Positions 48,830 to 61,060 of a stretch of DNA of 64,000 nt are shown piece after piece. Location: contig CM064732.1 in NCBI GenBank assembly GCA_032717465.1, forward strand, positions 18,089,139 to 18,153,138, in the 5' to 3' direction. The first letter of the stretch is position 1, and every line of letters starts with the position of its first letter. The translations under genes and the position numbers were made by a program. Source of the DNA: Coenobita brevimanus (taxonomy: Eukaryota; Arthropoda; Malacostraca; Decapoda; Coenobitidae). Below the pieces are notes generated by a model. That model was not told the DNA's origin, made no database searches, and worked only from the letters and a program-made list of their open reading frames with translations.

Positions 48830-48870
<41 letters not shown>
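48830..48870. repeat. (GA)n microsatellite
   Basis: About 20 GA units. Confidence 0.97.
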
Positions 48871-48873
<3 letters not shown>

Positions 48874-49389
48874 CGGCGGTTAGGCTGAGGTAAGGCAGAG
48901 TCAAGGCAGAGACAGGTGTAGGGTCACTGCTGCTCTGCCTTGCCCTGCCTCTCCCGTAACCACTGGCCAGGCGGGTTCACAATTAATATAATGAAAGGGA
49001 GGGAGAGGCATAATGGCGGACAGCGGAACCGGGTCTCCTTCTCTCTTTTCTCTTTTTTTCTTGACCTGAGTAGGGTATTTTCAGGGGCGTCGTGGGTTTT
49101 GAAGGCTCCTAGCGAGAAACTTTTCCTAGTGTTTTTTTTTTTTTTTTTTTTTTTTTTTATTCAAGAGTCTTCCCATTAGCCTCACTTCCTCAACACTTTC
49201 TTTCCTCTCATGGCATTTCATTCCTTCCAAGACATCAAAATCCATAACTGTTTTCTTCTGCCCACTTCCAGACGACTTTATTCAGCACGTACGTGGCTTT
49301 CCATCCTCTACGGGTTGATTTTCTCCTTAATATTTGTGTAAACTGTGACGGTAAAAAAAAAAAAAAAGACATAACAGATGTGTCAGAAA
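48871..49389. other. non-coding stretch with poly(T)
   Basis: A T run of about 27 at 49133-49159 and an A run near 49353-49367. No gene. Confidence 0.45.
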
Positions 49390-49440
49390 TATAATGATGT
49401 AATGTGCAAAATAAGTCTCCAAGGAGAAGGTGCAAAGGAG
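49390..49440 (-). repeat. family B fragment, diverged
   Basis: GTGCAAAATAAGTCTCCAAG, GAGAAGG: resembles the reverse complement of the family B core as seen at 61650. Confidence 0.4.
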
Positions 49441-49664
49441 CCTCCAAAGCCCAAGAGGACGCGGCCTGGGGTATGGCTGGATACGATCAAGTAAATACAG
49501 TTTTCTCCAGCCACCTCCACCGAATTTTTACTTTTCTCATATACTTTTTTTTTTTTTTCAAGGAAAGTATTTTTAGGAACGCTACGAGGTATTAACAGTT
49601 TTGCGTCACCTCTGTTCTTAGTATAGCGGATTGGACGATACTCTGGGAGTCTGGAGATTCGGTA

Positions 49665-49805
49665 GCAAATCTTCGGTAGCGATTTATTCTATACAGTAAA
49701 GCGATTTAAAATATCGTGACGCCTCTTCTTGTGCCATTTATCCTGTACATTAAATATCAGTACCCCCATATCTCCTGTTGATGCAAACTGTGTCGATATT
49801 AAAAC
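49665..49805 (+). repeat. family B copy
   Basis: GGTAGCGATTTATTCTATAC at 49675, then TGTTGATGCAAACTGTGTCG and ATATTAAAAC about 100 bp later: the two conserved stretches of family B in the expected order. Confidence 0.6.
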
Positions 49806-49855
49806 AACATGGAATAGCACAGAAGATAATGTTAAGGCGCTAAAAGAAAATTGTT

Positions 49856-50057
49856 ACGAAGCTTCCTAGGGGTATTAGAGCAGCAAATTAGAAGCTTCCT
49901 AGGGGTATTAGAGCAGCATATTAGAAGCTTCCTAGGGGTATTAGAGTAGCAGATTAGAAGCTTTCTAGGATTATTAGAGCAGCAGATTAGAAGCTTCCGA
50001 GGGGAATTAGAGCAGCAGATTAGAAGCTTCCTAGGGGTATTAGAGCAGCAAATTTCT
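49856..50057. repeat. 33-bp minisatellite, 6 units
   Basis: Six head-to-tail units of GAAGCTTCCTAGGGGTATTA plus GAGCAGCA(A/G)ATTA, each with zero to about four changes, and each with a HindIII site (AAGCTT). The minus frame reads an 11-residue repeat (RKLLICCSNTP), kept open by the period. No start context or signal suggests it is a protein. Confidence 0.95.
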
Positions 50058-50166
50058 CTCATACAACACAGTCAGGGCAGAAGTAAAGTTTGGAGCCAGC
50101 TAGTCATGGCGTGTGTCTGATTTAATATCTACACTACCTGGTTTGGGACAGCTTTCTGGCCGGAAC

Positions 50167-50368
50167 GAGTTTTGGGACCTCGAGTTGCCTGGCTTGCTAG
50201 TTTGCTGGCTTGAATCATACACACATACATATGTACATGCATACATACATACATGCATACATACGTACATACACACATACTTACAATACTTACGTACTCG
50301 TACATACATACATGCACACACATTTTGAAACCTAGAGTTGCATGGGTTTGCTGGGGAGCTGGCTTGAA

Positions 50369-50420
<52 letters not shown>
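50167..50420. repeat. about 155-bp duplication with CATA/CA expansions
   Basis: TTTTGGGACCTCGAGTTGC...GCTGGCTTGAATCATACAC (50169-50224) recurs as TTTTGAAACCTAGAGTTGC...GCTGGCTTGAATCACACAC (50322-50376). The first copy is followed by degenerate CATA repeats, the second by a pure CA array. Confidence 0.88.
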
Positions 50421-50422
<2 letters not shown>

Positions 50423-50922
50423 CAGATATAACTGTACTGACAACAGGTTTATTACTGGGTAGAGATAAAGCACTTTAGCCTGGTCTCCTATGTGAGGTGA
50501 TAGTCAAATTTTAGAATAGTAGGCTGATGTCCTGAAAACGCGAGACTAATCCCAGACTACTGTATGGGAATGATCATCATATTTTGAATTCATAAGGACA
50601 GTCATAACAAATCCATAAAAAATACCATGACGCCAGAGAAATACCCCTACTTATACCATCCCACCAACCCTAAATGAGACGCCCCTAAAAAGTATTCACG
50701 ATGGACGGTTGATATTAGAGCCTAAGTGGTGACATGAGCTGTTTTTTTTTTTTTTTCGTGCGTGTAGGAGTACTGTTGGGCCTCAGGGAACGGGTTATCT
50801 CGCCTGTGTTCAGACTCGACTGCTCCCTCCCTACCTAACCAGGAACCAGGTCAGCCATGGGAGTGGGCGACCTCGCTGCCCTCCCATTTCAGTGTGACCA
50901 AATGAGTTGACCCCCCTCCCCT

Positions 50923-50928
<6 letters not shown>
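50421..50928. other. non-coding stretch
   Basis: Mixed sequence with a T run near 50741-50755. No recognised gene. Confidence 0.4.

Positions 50929-50976
<48 letters not shown>
50929..50976. repeat. (CT)n microsatellite
   Basis: About 24 CT units, continued by TTC units to about 51012. Confidence 0.97.
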
Positions 50977-50980
<4 letters not shown>

Positions 50981-51189
50981 TCTTCTTCATTTTCTTCTTC
51001 TTCTTCTTTCTTCTAACGGAGTTTCACCTAATTACCGCCACGATGACAAACCTCACCCAGGCTACCTTATCATTGTTTACCGGTTCCAGAGAGAGAGAGA
51101 AAAAAAAAATCCTAGCTGGCCGTGTCATTTGGAGGTGTGCTGGAAGAAAAATTTCTTAATGCTTATCGTGGACGGTCAAGGATGTAAAC

Positions 51190-51810
51190 AGGTGATTTTC
51201 TCTAGTGTTTTTTCTTTTCTTTTTTTTTTTTTTCTTTGCTTATGGTGTCTCGTTTTCTTCAGTTGTTGTTCCAAAATTCTTGTACTCTTTGTCGTTGTTT
51301 CTATAATCCTATTTTTGTTCATTTCTTTTTGCTCTTTATATTTTTTTTCATTATTTCCTGCTCCCTGTGTCCTTCCTAAGCTGTCTCTTTTTTTTTTTTC
51401 TCTCTCTCTCCCCGTCGTCTTTCCGTCTTCTTCTTTCCTCTCTTTCCTACTCCGTTTTTTCTTTCCTCCCTTTCCTACTCCGTGTTTCCTCTCCTTTCCC
51501 TCTGCTCCACTCCCTGCCTCTCTCACTTTATATCCCCCTTCTTCACTTTTCCTTCCTTTCTTCTTTCATGCTTCCCTTTTTCCTCCTCTTTTCTTTTATC
51601 TCTCCACTCCTTCCTTCCTCCTTTCCCACTCCTTGTCTCCCTCCCTTCTTTTTCCCGTCCTCCATTTTTCCATCCTTCCTTTTTTTATGCTTCCTTTTTT
51701 CTTCGTCTTTCCTTTCTTCACTCCCTTCCCACCTTCCTTCCAATCCTTCTCTTTCTTCCTCCTTCCTTTCTTTCTTCATCCATCCCTTCTTTCTCCTCCC
51801 TTCTCTCCTT

Positions 51811-51860
<50 letters not shown>
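51190..51860. repeat. polypyrimidine tract ending in (CT)n and poly(T)
   Basis: Almost only T and C on the plus strand, with repeated CTTTCCTACTCCGT and CCTTCCTTCC words, CT units at about 51811-51831 and about 29 T at 51832-51860. All long frames here are S, F, L and P rich by-products. Confidence 0.88.
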
Positions 51861-51863
<3 letters not shown>

Positions 51864-52702
51864 TTCATCCTTCCATACCCTCTACCTCTGTGGCTCGCGC
51901 TGGGTACTGCTGTTTTGTTGTGGGTGGGTGGATGACCAGGGGAAGTATACACGAAGAAACTCAGCCAATTTTCCCATAAACAAATTGCCACTGCAGTTGG
52001 TTATAATAAGACATACTTTAGCTTTATCGTAATTTCCGCTCTAATATTCACTCATGTAAAGTTATAAAGGATTTGGTGGCTATATGAGTGAAAGTAGATG
52101 TATAAAGAAGGACTCCCATGCTCGGTCTAAGCTTAAGAGATTTTATGAATGGGGTCCCAAGGTATGTTTTTGCCCGGGTAGTCTAAATGGAGGGCGTTAT
52201 ATATATTTTAGGTGGCCCTTTAAAGTGTGAAGAATCCATCCCTTTTCCTTTTTTTTTTTTTTTTTTTGCTATGGTTTGAGAGTAGAGGGTGTGCTTTTTT
52301 TGTGCATTTTTTCCCTCACTTTAAATAGGGTTCCCATGTGAGCTAAACACGGCCTCTTGTCGGGTTGAATGAGGTGGTTGTGGGGTCCAGGAGTCTTTAT
52401 ATTAATTTTTTGTGTTTTTCTTCCTCGGATGACTTTTTCCTTTTTACTGTCTTTTTTTTTTTTCGGGCCCAAACAACGGGACTTATTAATTGAAAGTGGA
52501 TTTTTCTGGCTCTTTTTCTTGCGTCGTCCGTGTTTTGCCTTTGTTGATGGTGATAAGGGGGTGTGTTTAGGGAAGCGGCTGAGGGAGGGAAGTGGGGGTG
52601 TGTGGGAGAGGTGGTGGAATGTGGACTCGTGGGAATGGGGGGAAAAGTGGAGAAAAGGAGGGGAAAAAAAAGGTGGGCGGGGTTGGTAACTGGGTATGGC
52701 GC

Positions 52703-52707
<5 letters not shown>
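51861..52707. other. non-coding stretch
   Basis: Mixed sequence with T runs near 52250 and 52451, and a G-rich patch at 52556-52690. No gene. Confidence 0.4.

Positions 52708-52750
<43 letters not shown>
52708..52750. repeat. (GA)n microsatellite
   Basis: About 21 GA units. Confidence 0.97.
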
Positions 52751-52753
<3 letters not shown>

Positions 52754-52887
52754 CCTGAAGGACGAGTGAATGGTGTCAACACTTTCCGCAGGACCCTTTA
52801 ATAACATCTCATTTACAACTGTGTTTTTCGTGTTTCTGAGCTTATTTATCTCCCTTACGTAAGGAAAAGTATGACGAAGATGATTAT

Positions 52888-52981
52888 GATGATTGTTATT
52901 ATTATTTTTATTATTATTATTATTATTATTACTACTGTTCACAACTACTACTACTACTACTACTACTACTACAAGTACTAG

Positions 52982-53014
<33 letters not shown>

Positions 53015-53027
53015 CACCACCACCACC

Positions 53028-53096
<69 letters not shown>

Positions 53097-53145
53097 ATTA
53101 TTACTACTACTGCTACTACTACAACTACTACTACTATCATTTTTG
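52888..53145. repeat. compound trinucleotide chain
   Basis: Successive blocks: (TTA)n to 52932, (CTA)n, (CAC)n at about 53005-53036, (CTA)n again, (CTG)n at about 53065-53095, mixed TTA/CTA, then TTG. Neighbouring blocks usually differ by one base. The frames over it (poly-T and A on plus, poly-V on minus) are by-products. Confidence 0.95.
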
Positions 53146-53572
53146 TTGTTGTTGTTACTTTAATAGTGATGATGATTATAATGAAACCAGAACAGCTGTG
53201 CTCTACCTACCTATCCACCCCATCTCTCATACGAAGCAGACCAACCTCACAAGACAAAACTACCCAGTCTTCCCGACTTTATGACCAACGTAAATCTCAA
53301 AGCAATATAGAGTCGTGAAAATAACCGCGCACGTGTGACTGCGAGCACTAAAAGCCCCTGAGCCTACAATACGTATTAATGAAGCCTGACTCGTGTGAAT
53401 ATCCGGCATGACGCAGGCTTTATTGCAATGTTATCTTAGGTGTTGATGGCCAGGTGAACCGCTGCAGTCATAAGGCGCTGATAACGTGAAAGAAAAATTG
53501 TTGCTTTGGGTGTAGAAGAAGGGAGTATTTTTTCTCATCCTGATTATCTGTTCTAGGAGTTGTTATTATTTT
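53146..53572. other. non-coding stretch
   Basis: Mixed sequence. No gene recognised. Confidence 0.4.
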
Positions 53573-53587
53573 TCATTGTTATTATTA

Positions 53588-53632
<45 letters not shown>
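53573..53632. repeat. (ATT)n array
   Basis: About 18 ATT units, imperfect at the left. Confidence 0.96.
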
Positions 53633-53633
<1 letters not shown>

Positions 53634-53968
53634 TATTGTTGTTTCTTGTTGTGATGACATCTGATGTGAAAGTATGTAAATGAATTGGTGGATTTGTTTT
53701 GTTAATAATTTTTCTTCGAAGGCTACGAGCAGAAGCATTTATTTCTTTCACTTTGTCGCTGCTAAGAGTGTTTTTTATTTTATTATTTTTTTAAGTGATG
53801 ATGTCTTGTGAAAGCAGGGTCATGAAGGAAGAATAATAATTTTGTCTTAATAATTTAACTTATTCTTAGGCAACGAAACGAAATATTCTTTTTTCTTTCA
53901 CATTATCTCTTGTAGGAGTATATCTTTAGTGGTGGTAACTGATAAGACTGGGTCGTAATAGAGGATAA

Positions 53969-54003
<35 letters not shown>

Positions 54004-54779
54004 CTTTTTCTTTTTTTCTTTTTCGTTTTTAGCTGCATCGAAAAAATCCTAACTAAAATATAAACTCGAATGAAAACACCTTTTTAAATTTTTTTTTTAT
54101 TTGTTAGAATCTATTTAGTAGTGATATCTGATGATAAAACAGCTTCATGAAGTGAGGAAAATAATTTTGTTTTCCCTTGTAGGTGTATTAAAAAAAATCT
54201 TTTCTGACTTTAAGGTCGAAACCAAAATTTTTATTCAGTTAAATGTTGTGGGAATATTTTATTATTAAAAAAAAAGTAAAATAGAAAAGAAGAAAAATAC
54301 TGGTATATTCTGTTATCGATTTATTTTTTCCTTATTAATAGAGTATATGCATATTTTCCTTATTCCCAAACTGCATTCAAAAATTTTAACCGCGGTAAAA
54401 GGTCGACACGAAGCTTATATTTATGTGCTGACTTATCGTGAGTGGGAATATTCTGTTGCAATAACAGACAGTGAGCAAGTGAGTTCAGGAAGGATGGATT
54501 ACATTTTCTTCCGCTCATTTTTAGATTCAGAATTGTTAACTACTTTGTGAGGTACTAGATCAGGCTTCCTCAACTACATCCCCCTCTCTCTCTCTCTCTC
54601 TCTCAATCAAGTCTTCTTTTTGACTGTACACTTGAGGTGGCAGGACACATACCATCTTTCCAACGCGATACTGCCTTATATATCTCGTCTTGTCTCTCTG
54701 TCTTCCGTTTAGAGTATCATATCTAAATTTTCTATTTCTACTGAGTTATTTTTTTTTTCTCTATCATTCATCTCGGTTC
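53633..54779. other. AT-rich non-coding stretch
   Basis: Short CT runs at 53974-54000 and 54585-54604. A motif TTTAAGTGATGATGTCTTGTG recurs loosely as GTAGTGATATCTGATG and GTGGTAACTGATAAGAC, suggesting an old degenerate repeat. A 67-codon frame at 54347 is unrecognised. Confidence 0.4.
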
Positions 54780-55490
54780 CCTTCTTCATGCACACTCTTC
54801 ATTTTTCTCTGTGTCTACTATTCTCACTCCTTGCTTTCCTTCCCACCCATGAGCGTCCGTCTCTCTCCTACATTCCTTCCTTAACATTACTCATCATTCC
54901 TTCGCCTACGTGCTTCCTTCCTTCAAGATTCCTCCATTATTTTCACACACATTCCTTCAAACAGTCTGTCCTCCCTCGCGCGACACTTCCTTCTACGCAT
55001 AGTCTCGGCCTCCACACCCCACCCTTGACTTCATACGCAATACTTCCTCCCTCCCTCCCCTCGCTCTTTCTCCCCAGCGCCCTCTCATCCTCCCTCCCAC
55101 TCTCCCCCTCCCCCATCTTCTCCCATACTTCCCTCTACTCTCTCCCTTCACGCCCCCCATCAACCTCTCCCTGCCAGCCTTCCCTTCACCGTCTCCCTAT
55201 CATGACCGTCATAAGATTCCTATCCTTCCCATATTGCCCCACTCTCTCCCACTACCACATTTCAACATTTCCCCTCTCCCTCCATCCCTCCCTTTCCCTA
55301 CCTCAACCACACGCACCCTATCTCCCTCCCTCACACACTCCTCCTTCGTTCCCTTCCACTCTCCCCCTCCTTACTCCTTCCCCTTCCTCCCTCCCCACAC
55401 TCCCACGCCCCGTCCCCAGTCTGACATTCTCCTTGATTCTTCACATTCTCCTCCTCCTCTTCTTCCTCTTCCTCTCTTCCCTTCCATGCA
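54780..55490. repeat. polypyrimidine-rich tract
   Basis: C and T dominate, with CCCTCC words and scattered CAC. Long frames rich in S, P and L on the plus strand are compositional. Confidence 0.8.
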
Positions 55491-55723
55491 GTTAACAGGG
55501 TTGTGCGGTTTCATTCAGTGACGGAAAACGCGTCACAATTTTCGTAAGTGACAAGGAACGTCCAACAGTTTTATCCAGAGTAGTTCTATTAAGAAGTATA
55601 CATACAAATTCCGTCCATTACATTTTAATAGAGTGACAAAGAATGCAGTTTTATTCGCAGGTATTCAGAATGATAATGACGAAGAACTTACAAGTTTTTT
55701 TTTTTTTCAATAGGAATGTGCAT
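55491..55723. other. non-coding stretch
   Basis: A loose triplication of a phrase (GTTTTATTC followed within about 10 bases by a GTGACAA/GTGACGG/GAATGCAG-like word) is visible at 55507-55660. No gene. Confidence 0.4.
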
Positions 55724-55774
55724 ACTTTATTAATATTATTATTATTATTATCAGTAGTAGTAGTAGTAGTAGTT

Positions 55775-55810
<36 letters not shown>

Positions 55811-55880
55811 ATAATTGTAGTAGTAGTAATAATAATAGTAGTAGTAGTACAAGTTGTAGTAGTATTGTTATTATTATTAT
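55724..55880. repeat. (ATT)n(AGT)n compound array
   Basis: ATT units, then about 25 AGT units with single-base changes, then AAT, AGT and ATT again. Confidence 0.95.
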
Positions 55881-56019
55881 GCCATCCTTCTTTTCATTAT
55901 CTCTCCCCCCCACCCCGTCTCTGCTTGTAAGCGTTATCTGGCCATCTCTTGCTCTTTATTTCTCTGACCGCACGACTTCATCCACAATCATGTTCGAATC
56001 GACACCACACGACAATGAA

Positions 56020-56470
56020 GTTGGTAGGTTGGCAGGCAAGTGAGTAGGTAGGTAGGTAGGTGGGGAGGGATGGAGGTAAGGAGGGTCGGGAGGGAAGCAT
56101 AAGGGAAGGTAGGTTGGTAGGTAGATAGGTAGGTAGGAAGGTAAGGAGGGCAGGGAGAGAGGTAGAAAGGCAGGCCAGAAGATAGGCAAGTAGGGAAGTA
56201 AATCTTTTTGCTACTGTGAAAGGAAGTTGTTAGGTAGGAGGGTAGATAGGAAAACAAGTAGGTTGGTAGGGAAGACAGTCTTTTTTCCGACATGTACAAA
56301 GGAAGGTAGGTTGAAAGGTAAGTAGATAAGGAAATGAGCCTGCTTTGTGTCATGTAGAGAAATGGGTAGGTAGGAAGGGAGGTCTGTAAGCAGGTAGGTT
56401 AGTAGATAGGCAGGAGGTTTGGAAGAAGGTGGGTAGACAGGGAAGCAAAGTCTATATTCTGCCAGGTGGG
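56020..56470. repeat. degenerate GTAG array with a longer embedded unit
   Basis: GGTAGGTAGGTAGG runs alternate with a conserved insert, GGGAAG(T/A)(A/C)A..TCTTTTT...ATGTA.A(A/G)AGGAAGG, near 56190, 56266, 56330 and 56440. Confidence 0.8.
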
Positions 56471-56544
56471 GTACCAAATGAGCACTGGAATACGTAACTA
56501 GCAAACCAAGCGTGAATCTCGTCATATGGAAAGACACTATACAG

Positions 56545-57244
<700 letters not shown>

Positions 57245-57395
57245 TATTGCAGACTTGCCCTAACTTTCAAGTGTCCGCCCACAGACTTAGTAGCAATCAG
57301 TGGGACTCGAACCCACTCCAGAACGTCCCCCAGACATAAGGCCAGTGCCAAACCGACCGAGCACCTTGCCATCCACTGAACTACCCAACATTCTT
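57245..57395 (-). mobile_element. tRNA-like SINE candidate, minus strand
   Basis: The plus strand at 57302-57315 reads GGGACTCGAACCCA, giving a good minus-strand B box (TGGGTTCGAGTCCC). An A-box-like TAGTTCAGTGG corresponds to plus 57373-57383. The roughly 80-bp outer spacing is larger than in a tRNA, so either the head carries an insertion or one box is coincidental. No simple tail is obvious. Confidence 0.5.
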
Positions 57396-57640
57396 TCGCC
57401 TCCACTCATTCCTCACCATATCTCCACTCCTTCCATATCTAGCCCAACCTAACCCATTCATTTCACCTCATTTCCACTTCATATTCTCTGCTTGCTTCCA
57501 CTGCCATACACAGCATTCTCCTCCACTTATTCCTCACCATTTCTCCATTCCATCCATGCCCAGCCCAACCGAACCCCTTCATTCCACCTCATATCTACCT
57601 CATTTTCACCGCCATACTCTAGTCAGTCCCCATGTGTGCC
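57396..57640. repeat. 121-bp tandem duplication, diverged
   Basis: CCTCCACT(C/T)ATTCCTCACCAT at 57399 and 57520, followed in both copies by TCTCCA(C/T)TCC, CCCAACC.AACCC, TTCATT(T/C)CACCTCAT and CGCCATAC/TGCCATAC. Confidence 0.85.
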
Positions 57641-57926
57641 TCATCATTTTACCACCCCTGCCATGCCCAACGTAGTCAGCCCAGTCCTTTCCCTCCCACT
57701 TCATCTGTCCAGCCCTGCCCTGCCCAGCCCAACCCACCACCCAACGCCCTCCACCCCTCACCGTCCCTCCACCCCTCTTGCATTCCCACTAGCTACGAGG
57801 TCACGGCATTGAGTCAAGATAGCGGACCTCACTGCTTATATGCTCAACATCCCAGGGTGTAGAACTTGCATGGGGTGGACGGGTAAAAAAGTTAGACGCA
57901 GAGATATGAAAATGTGAGTGGAAATG

Positions 57927-57930
<4 letters not shown>
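57641..57930. other. CCCAGCCC-rich non-coding stretch
   Basis: Short CCTGCCCTGCCCAGCCC repeats near 57714, then mixed sequence. Confidence 0.45.

Positions 57931-58009
<79 letters not shown>
57931..58009. repeat. (GA)n microsatellite
   Basis: About 39 perfect GA units, with further GA-rich sequence to 58110. Confidence 0.97.
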
Positions 58010-58011
<2 letters not shown>

Positions 58012-58109
58012 GTACTGCTTAATCCTCCAGGCTACGCAATGAGAATTTAAAGAAGACAAGACTGGAGAGCGAGAGAGAGAGTGAGGGAGAAGGAGAGAGA
58101 GAGAGAGAG

Positions 58110-58555
58110 GGGAGGGGGGGGTAATGCCTAATCTCAGGTTACTCAAGAAGAAGGTAAGGGAGAGAAGAAAGGGCTGGAGAATGGCAATAATAAGCAATTT
58201 AAGTTACTGGAAGAGTTATATGTGATTATGTGCAGACGAAGGACGAATGTGCGTATAAGTGTGTGTGTGCGTAGGTGTGTGTGCACGTGTGTGTACGCTA
58301 ATGTAAATACTGCCGTGGGAGATGAGAGCTACATGAAGGTCTTACTTCTATACATTCAACATCTTTTCTTTTCTATTTTATTATTTTCTTGTATTTACTA
58401 TAACATATCACTGGACTTGATAACATTTTCTCACTCATTTTCCATCACGTACTTGACTGAGGCATAATATTTTCTTTCCATCACTAAAATTTTCTATCGA
58501 TTTACTTCCTTGTCTGGCAATAACGCTTGAGTGATAAATTGAGAGTGAGCAAGTT
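58110..58555. other. non-coding stretch
   Basis: GTGTGCGTAGG-type words at 58257-58300, then AT-rich sequence. No gene. Confidence 0.4.
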
Positions 58556-58915
58556 TACTCTAGGCCGCAGGGTGAACAAGGAAGCGCAGAGAGAGGGCAG
58601 GCAGGGAGGCAGGGTGGCAGGGGGGCATATAGGTAGGCAGGCAGAAAGGCAAAACAGGAGAGAGGGTGGCAGGCAGGTAAGTAAGGGACGGAAGAGACGG
58701 ACAGGTTGATAGAGAAGCAAGGTGTCAGGCAGAGAGGTAGGCAGAGCGTCAGGCAATTAGGAAAAGTGTAATGAATGAAACTGGGCAGAGAAAGAAAGGA
58801 AGGGTGTAAGGCAGGGAACAGAAGGTAGGCAGTTAGGAGCCAGGATGCCAAATAGGGAGGTTGAAAGGAAGGCAGGAAGACAACTTAGGAAGTGAGCAAG
58901 AAGGCAGTGAGGCGA
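58556..58915. repeat. degenerate GGCAG array
   Basis: AGGCAGGGAGGCAGGGTGGCAGG-type units followed by looser AGGCAG, GGAAGG and GTAGGC words to about 58915. Similar in composition to the array at 47.3-47.5 kb. Confidence 0.8.
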
Positions 58916-59276
58916 GTAATAATCACCTGAAGATCCAGCAGCTAAAAACGAATAAATTGCTGAGTAATTGTGCATAACGTTTGACATGAGGTAAGGAAGA
59001 CAAAGAAGATATTTAGGACGACGGATGCTTATTTTATTGGGCGAGAAAAGAAAGAAAGAAAAGATAAAAAGAAAATGCAAAAACCAACGGGAGTGAGGAA
59101 GGCTGAGACGGACGTGGAATGTCAGGATCTCGGTCAATGCAAAGTGTTGTTGTCATGCTGCTGGGCTGGGTGAGTAGGGTGGGGTGTGGTGGGGGAACTT
59201 GCTGGTAGTGTCTTTTGTTTTTGTGTTTCGTTTGACTGTTGTTTGTATTTGAGTCTGTTTTTGTAGGAGTAGGAGA

Positions 59277-59279
<3 letters not shown>
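58916..59279. other. non-coding stretch
   Basis: Mixed sequence. AAGAAAGAAAGAAAAG near 59048. No gene. Confidence 0.4.
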
Positions 59280-59356
<77 letters not shown>

Positions 59357-59357
59357 C
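59280..59357. repeat. (GT)n ending in (GC)n
   Basis: About 34 GT units grading into GCGCGCGC at 59348-59357, like the array at 12.6 kb. Confidence 0.96.
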
Positions 59358-60519
59358 TTTACGTTGGGGCGTCTGTTTTTAGTAATGTTTGTTCTTTTGT
59401 CACCTGTGCTGAGTTTTATTTGTTTTGGAGTTTGTGTTTAACAGCAGTGAGGTCTTTGTATCTTATTGTGTGTTTTTTCCCGGTATTTGTACGCTCAGCT
59501 TCTTGTTTCCTGATAATTTATGTTTGCTCTCTTGTAGTAGCCATTGTTTGTGTTCTCCTCCTCTCGTTTTCTGCATCACTATTTATTATTTATACTTGAT
59601 TGGGTGTTTACAGCATTTATGTATCTTTTAAAGAGTAATACTATCTTGTTTTCTCAGCGCTAAATGTTTTCTAAATGTTTATGTGTAGGATGGCAGGGTA
59701 ATCGAACTGGCACTGAGGAGAATACTTGTCTGATCATTGTGCCTCGTTTTGTCGTTTTACTGCCGCAGGTCATTCATGGATGTGACCTCTTAACACTCGC
59801 CTTCTGTTTATAAATTTCTTCATTCTCTCCCCTGATTTTGTTTTATTATTAGAATCTTGTGTTAGAAAGTTATTATTATTGGAAAACTACTAGGTGTGTT
59901 ATAAGGAAATTGGGTCAAAATGATGATGGTGATGTAGGCCTACTGCTACAATCAGGCCGTTCTTTTACACCTTCTCGCACCTGGGTCAGGATCTTATGAT
60001 ATCACGTTAAATTAACCAGTAATGTTCAGGTAGCAAGGAAATGTTGGAATCTCAATCCTTTCGCTATGAGTCCCAAACCTGTAATGAGATTATTGACCGC
60101 GACTGTGCGTTTGTGTGCGTGCAGGAAGATTAGTTACGGGCTGTATGTAAGGGTGTGTCTCTGCGCTAATGGGGTTATGGAGTCTGTTGCTGAGGTGCGG
60201 CGGTCGTTGTTCGGCATTTAGAAAGTTGCAGCAGGCACAGGAATGAGCTAGCGAGGGAGAGCCTAGGCCAGTCGTAAACCAGGGACAGCCAGCCAAACGC
60301 CCATGCAAATCCAAACACCCGCAAGCATCATCAAAAGCAACCAATCAAGCAAGCCAGTGCAATCCTACCCCATTTAGCAAGCACACTTTACTGCCGTCTG
60401 TTACCCACGTGCGTCCCTGCATACTGATTCGGTGGCAGGCCTGGGGAGGAGGGGAGGAGGGGAATGACCGGCTGAAGAGATTGTGAATGGGTTGGTGGAT
60501 AGGGGATGAAACACTAGGA
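59358..60519. other. non-coding stretch
   Basis: T/G-rich to about 59650, then mixed. 60190-60360 is of ordinary composition with no recognised exon. A GGGGAGGAGGGGAGG patch lies near 60446. Confidence 0.4.
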
Positions 60520-60913
60520 ATAATAGGATTTTTAAGTGGATGAGGGGGATGCGGAAGGGAAGCTAGGAATGGAGGAGGGAGTAGAGGGGAAAAAAAAAAC
60601 TTGAATAAATCGAATACAAGAAGGATCCAATGTTAAAGAGAGGCGGAAGGGCTTGTGATAAGAGGAGGGAAGAGGTGGAGGAATTGTTGATGGGGGGAGA
60701 AGAAAGCACTGTAGATGAGAGAAGAAGGGGGAAGGGAGTGGAGAAAGAGAAGGGTGAGAGTAAGTGATGGACAACAGATGAGATGGAAAGAGGAGAGGCA
60801 TAAGTGGGGGAGGGGGAGGGAAAGCTGATGATGGGAGGGAGAAGGGGGGAAAGGTAATAATGACAGAGGATAGAAGAGGTGGGAAGAGGGAGGGAGGAGG
60901 TAGGGAGGAGTGA

Positions 60914-60969
<56 letters not shown>

Positions 60970-61060
60970 TGGGAGGGGAGGAGGCAGTGAATGATGGGGG
61001 TGGGGTCAGTGAGTGATGTGTGATGGGGGGGGGTGGAGAGGGGGAGGTTAGAACGGGGCC
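60520..61060. repeat. purine-rich tract with (GT)n
   Basis: GGAGGGAAG-type sequence, with GT units at 60914-60966 (two TT interruptions) in the middle and G runs near 61025. Confidence 0.8.

Noticed and set aside
49856..50057. CRISPR array (six regular 33-bp repeats)
   Set aside because: Units are contiguous with no unique spacers, and the context is a microsatellite-rich animal genome.
50907..51935. 342-codon plus-strand frame resembling a multi-span membrane protein
   Set aside because: Its F, L, S and P content follows from the polypyrimidine strand. No ordered membrane-segment pattern or homology is visible.
52397..53140. 247-codon minus-strand frame with poly-V and poly-A
   Set aside because: Produced by the compound trinucleotide array.
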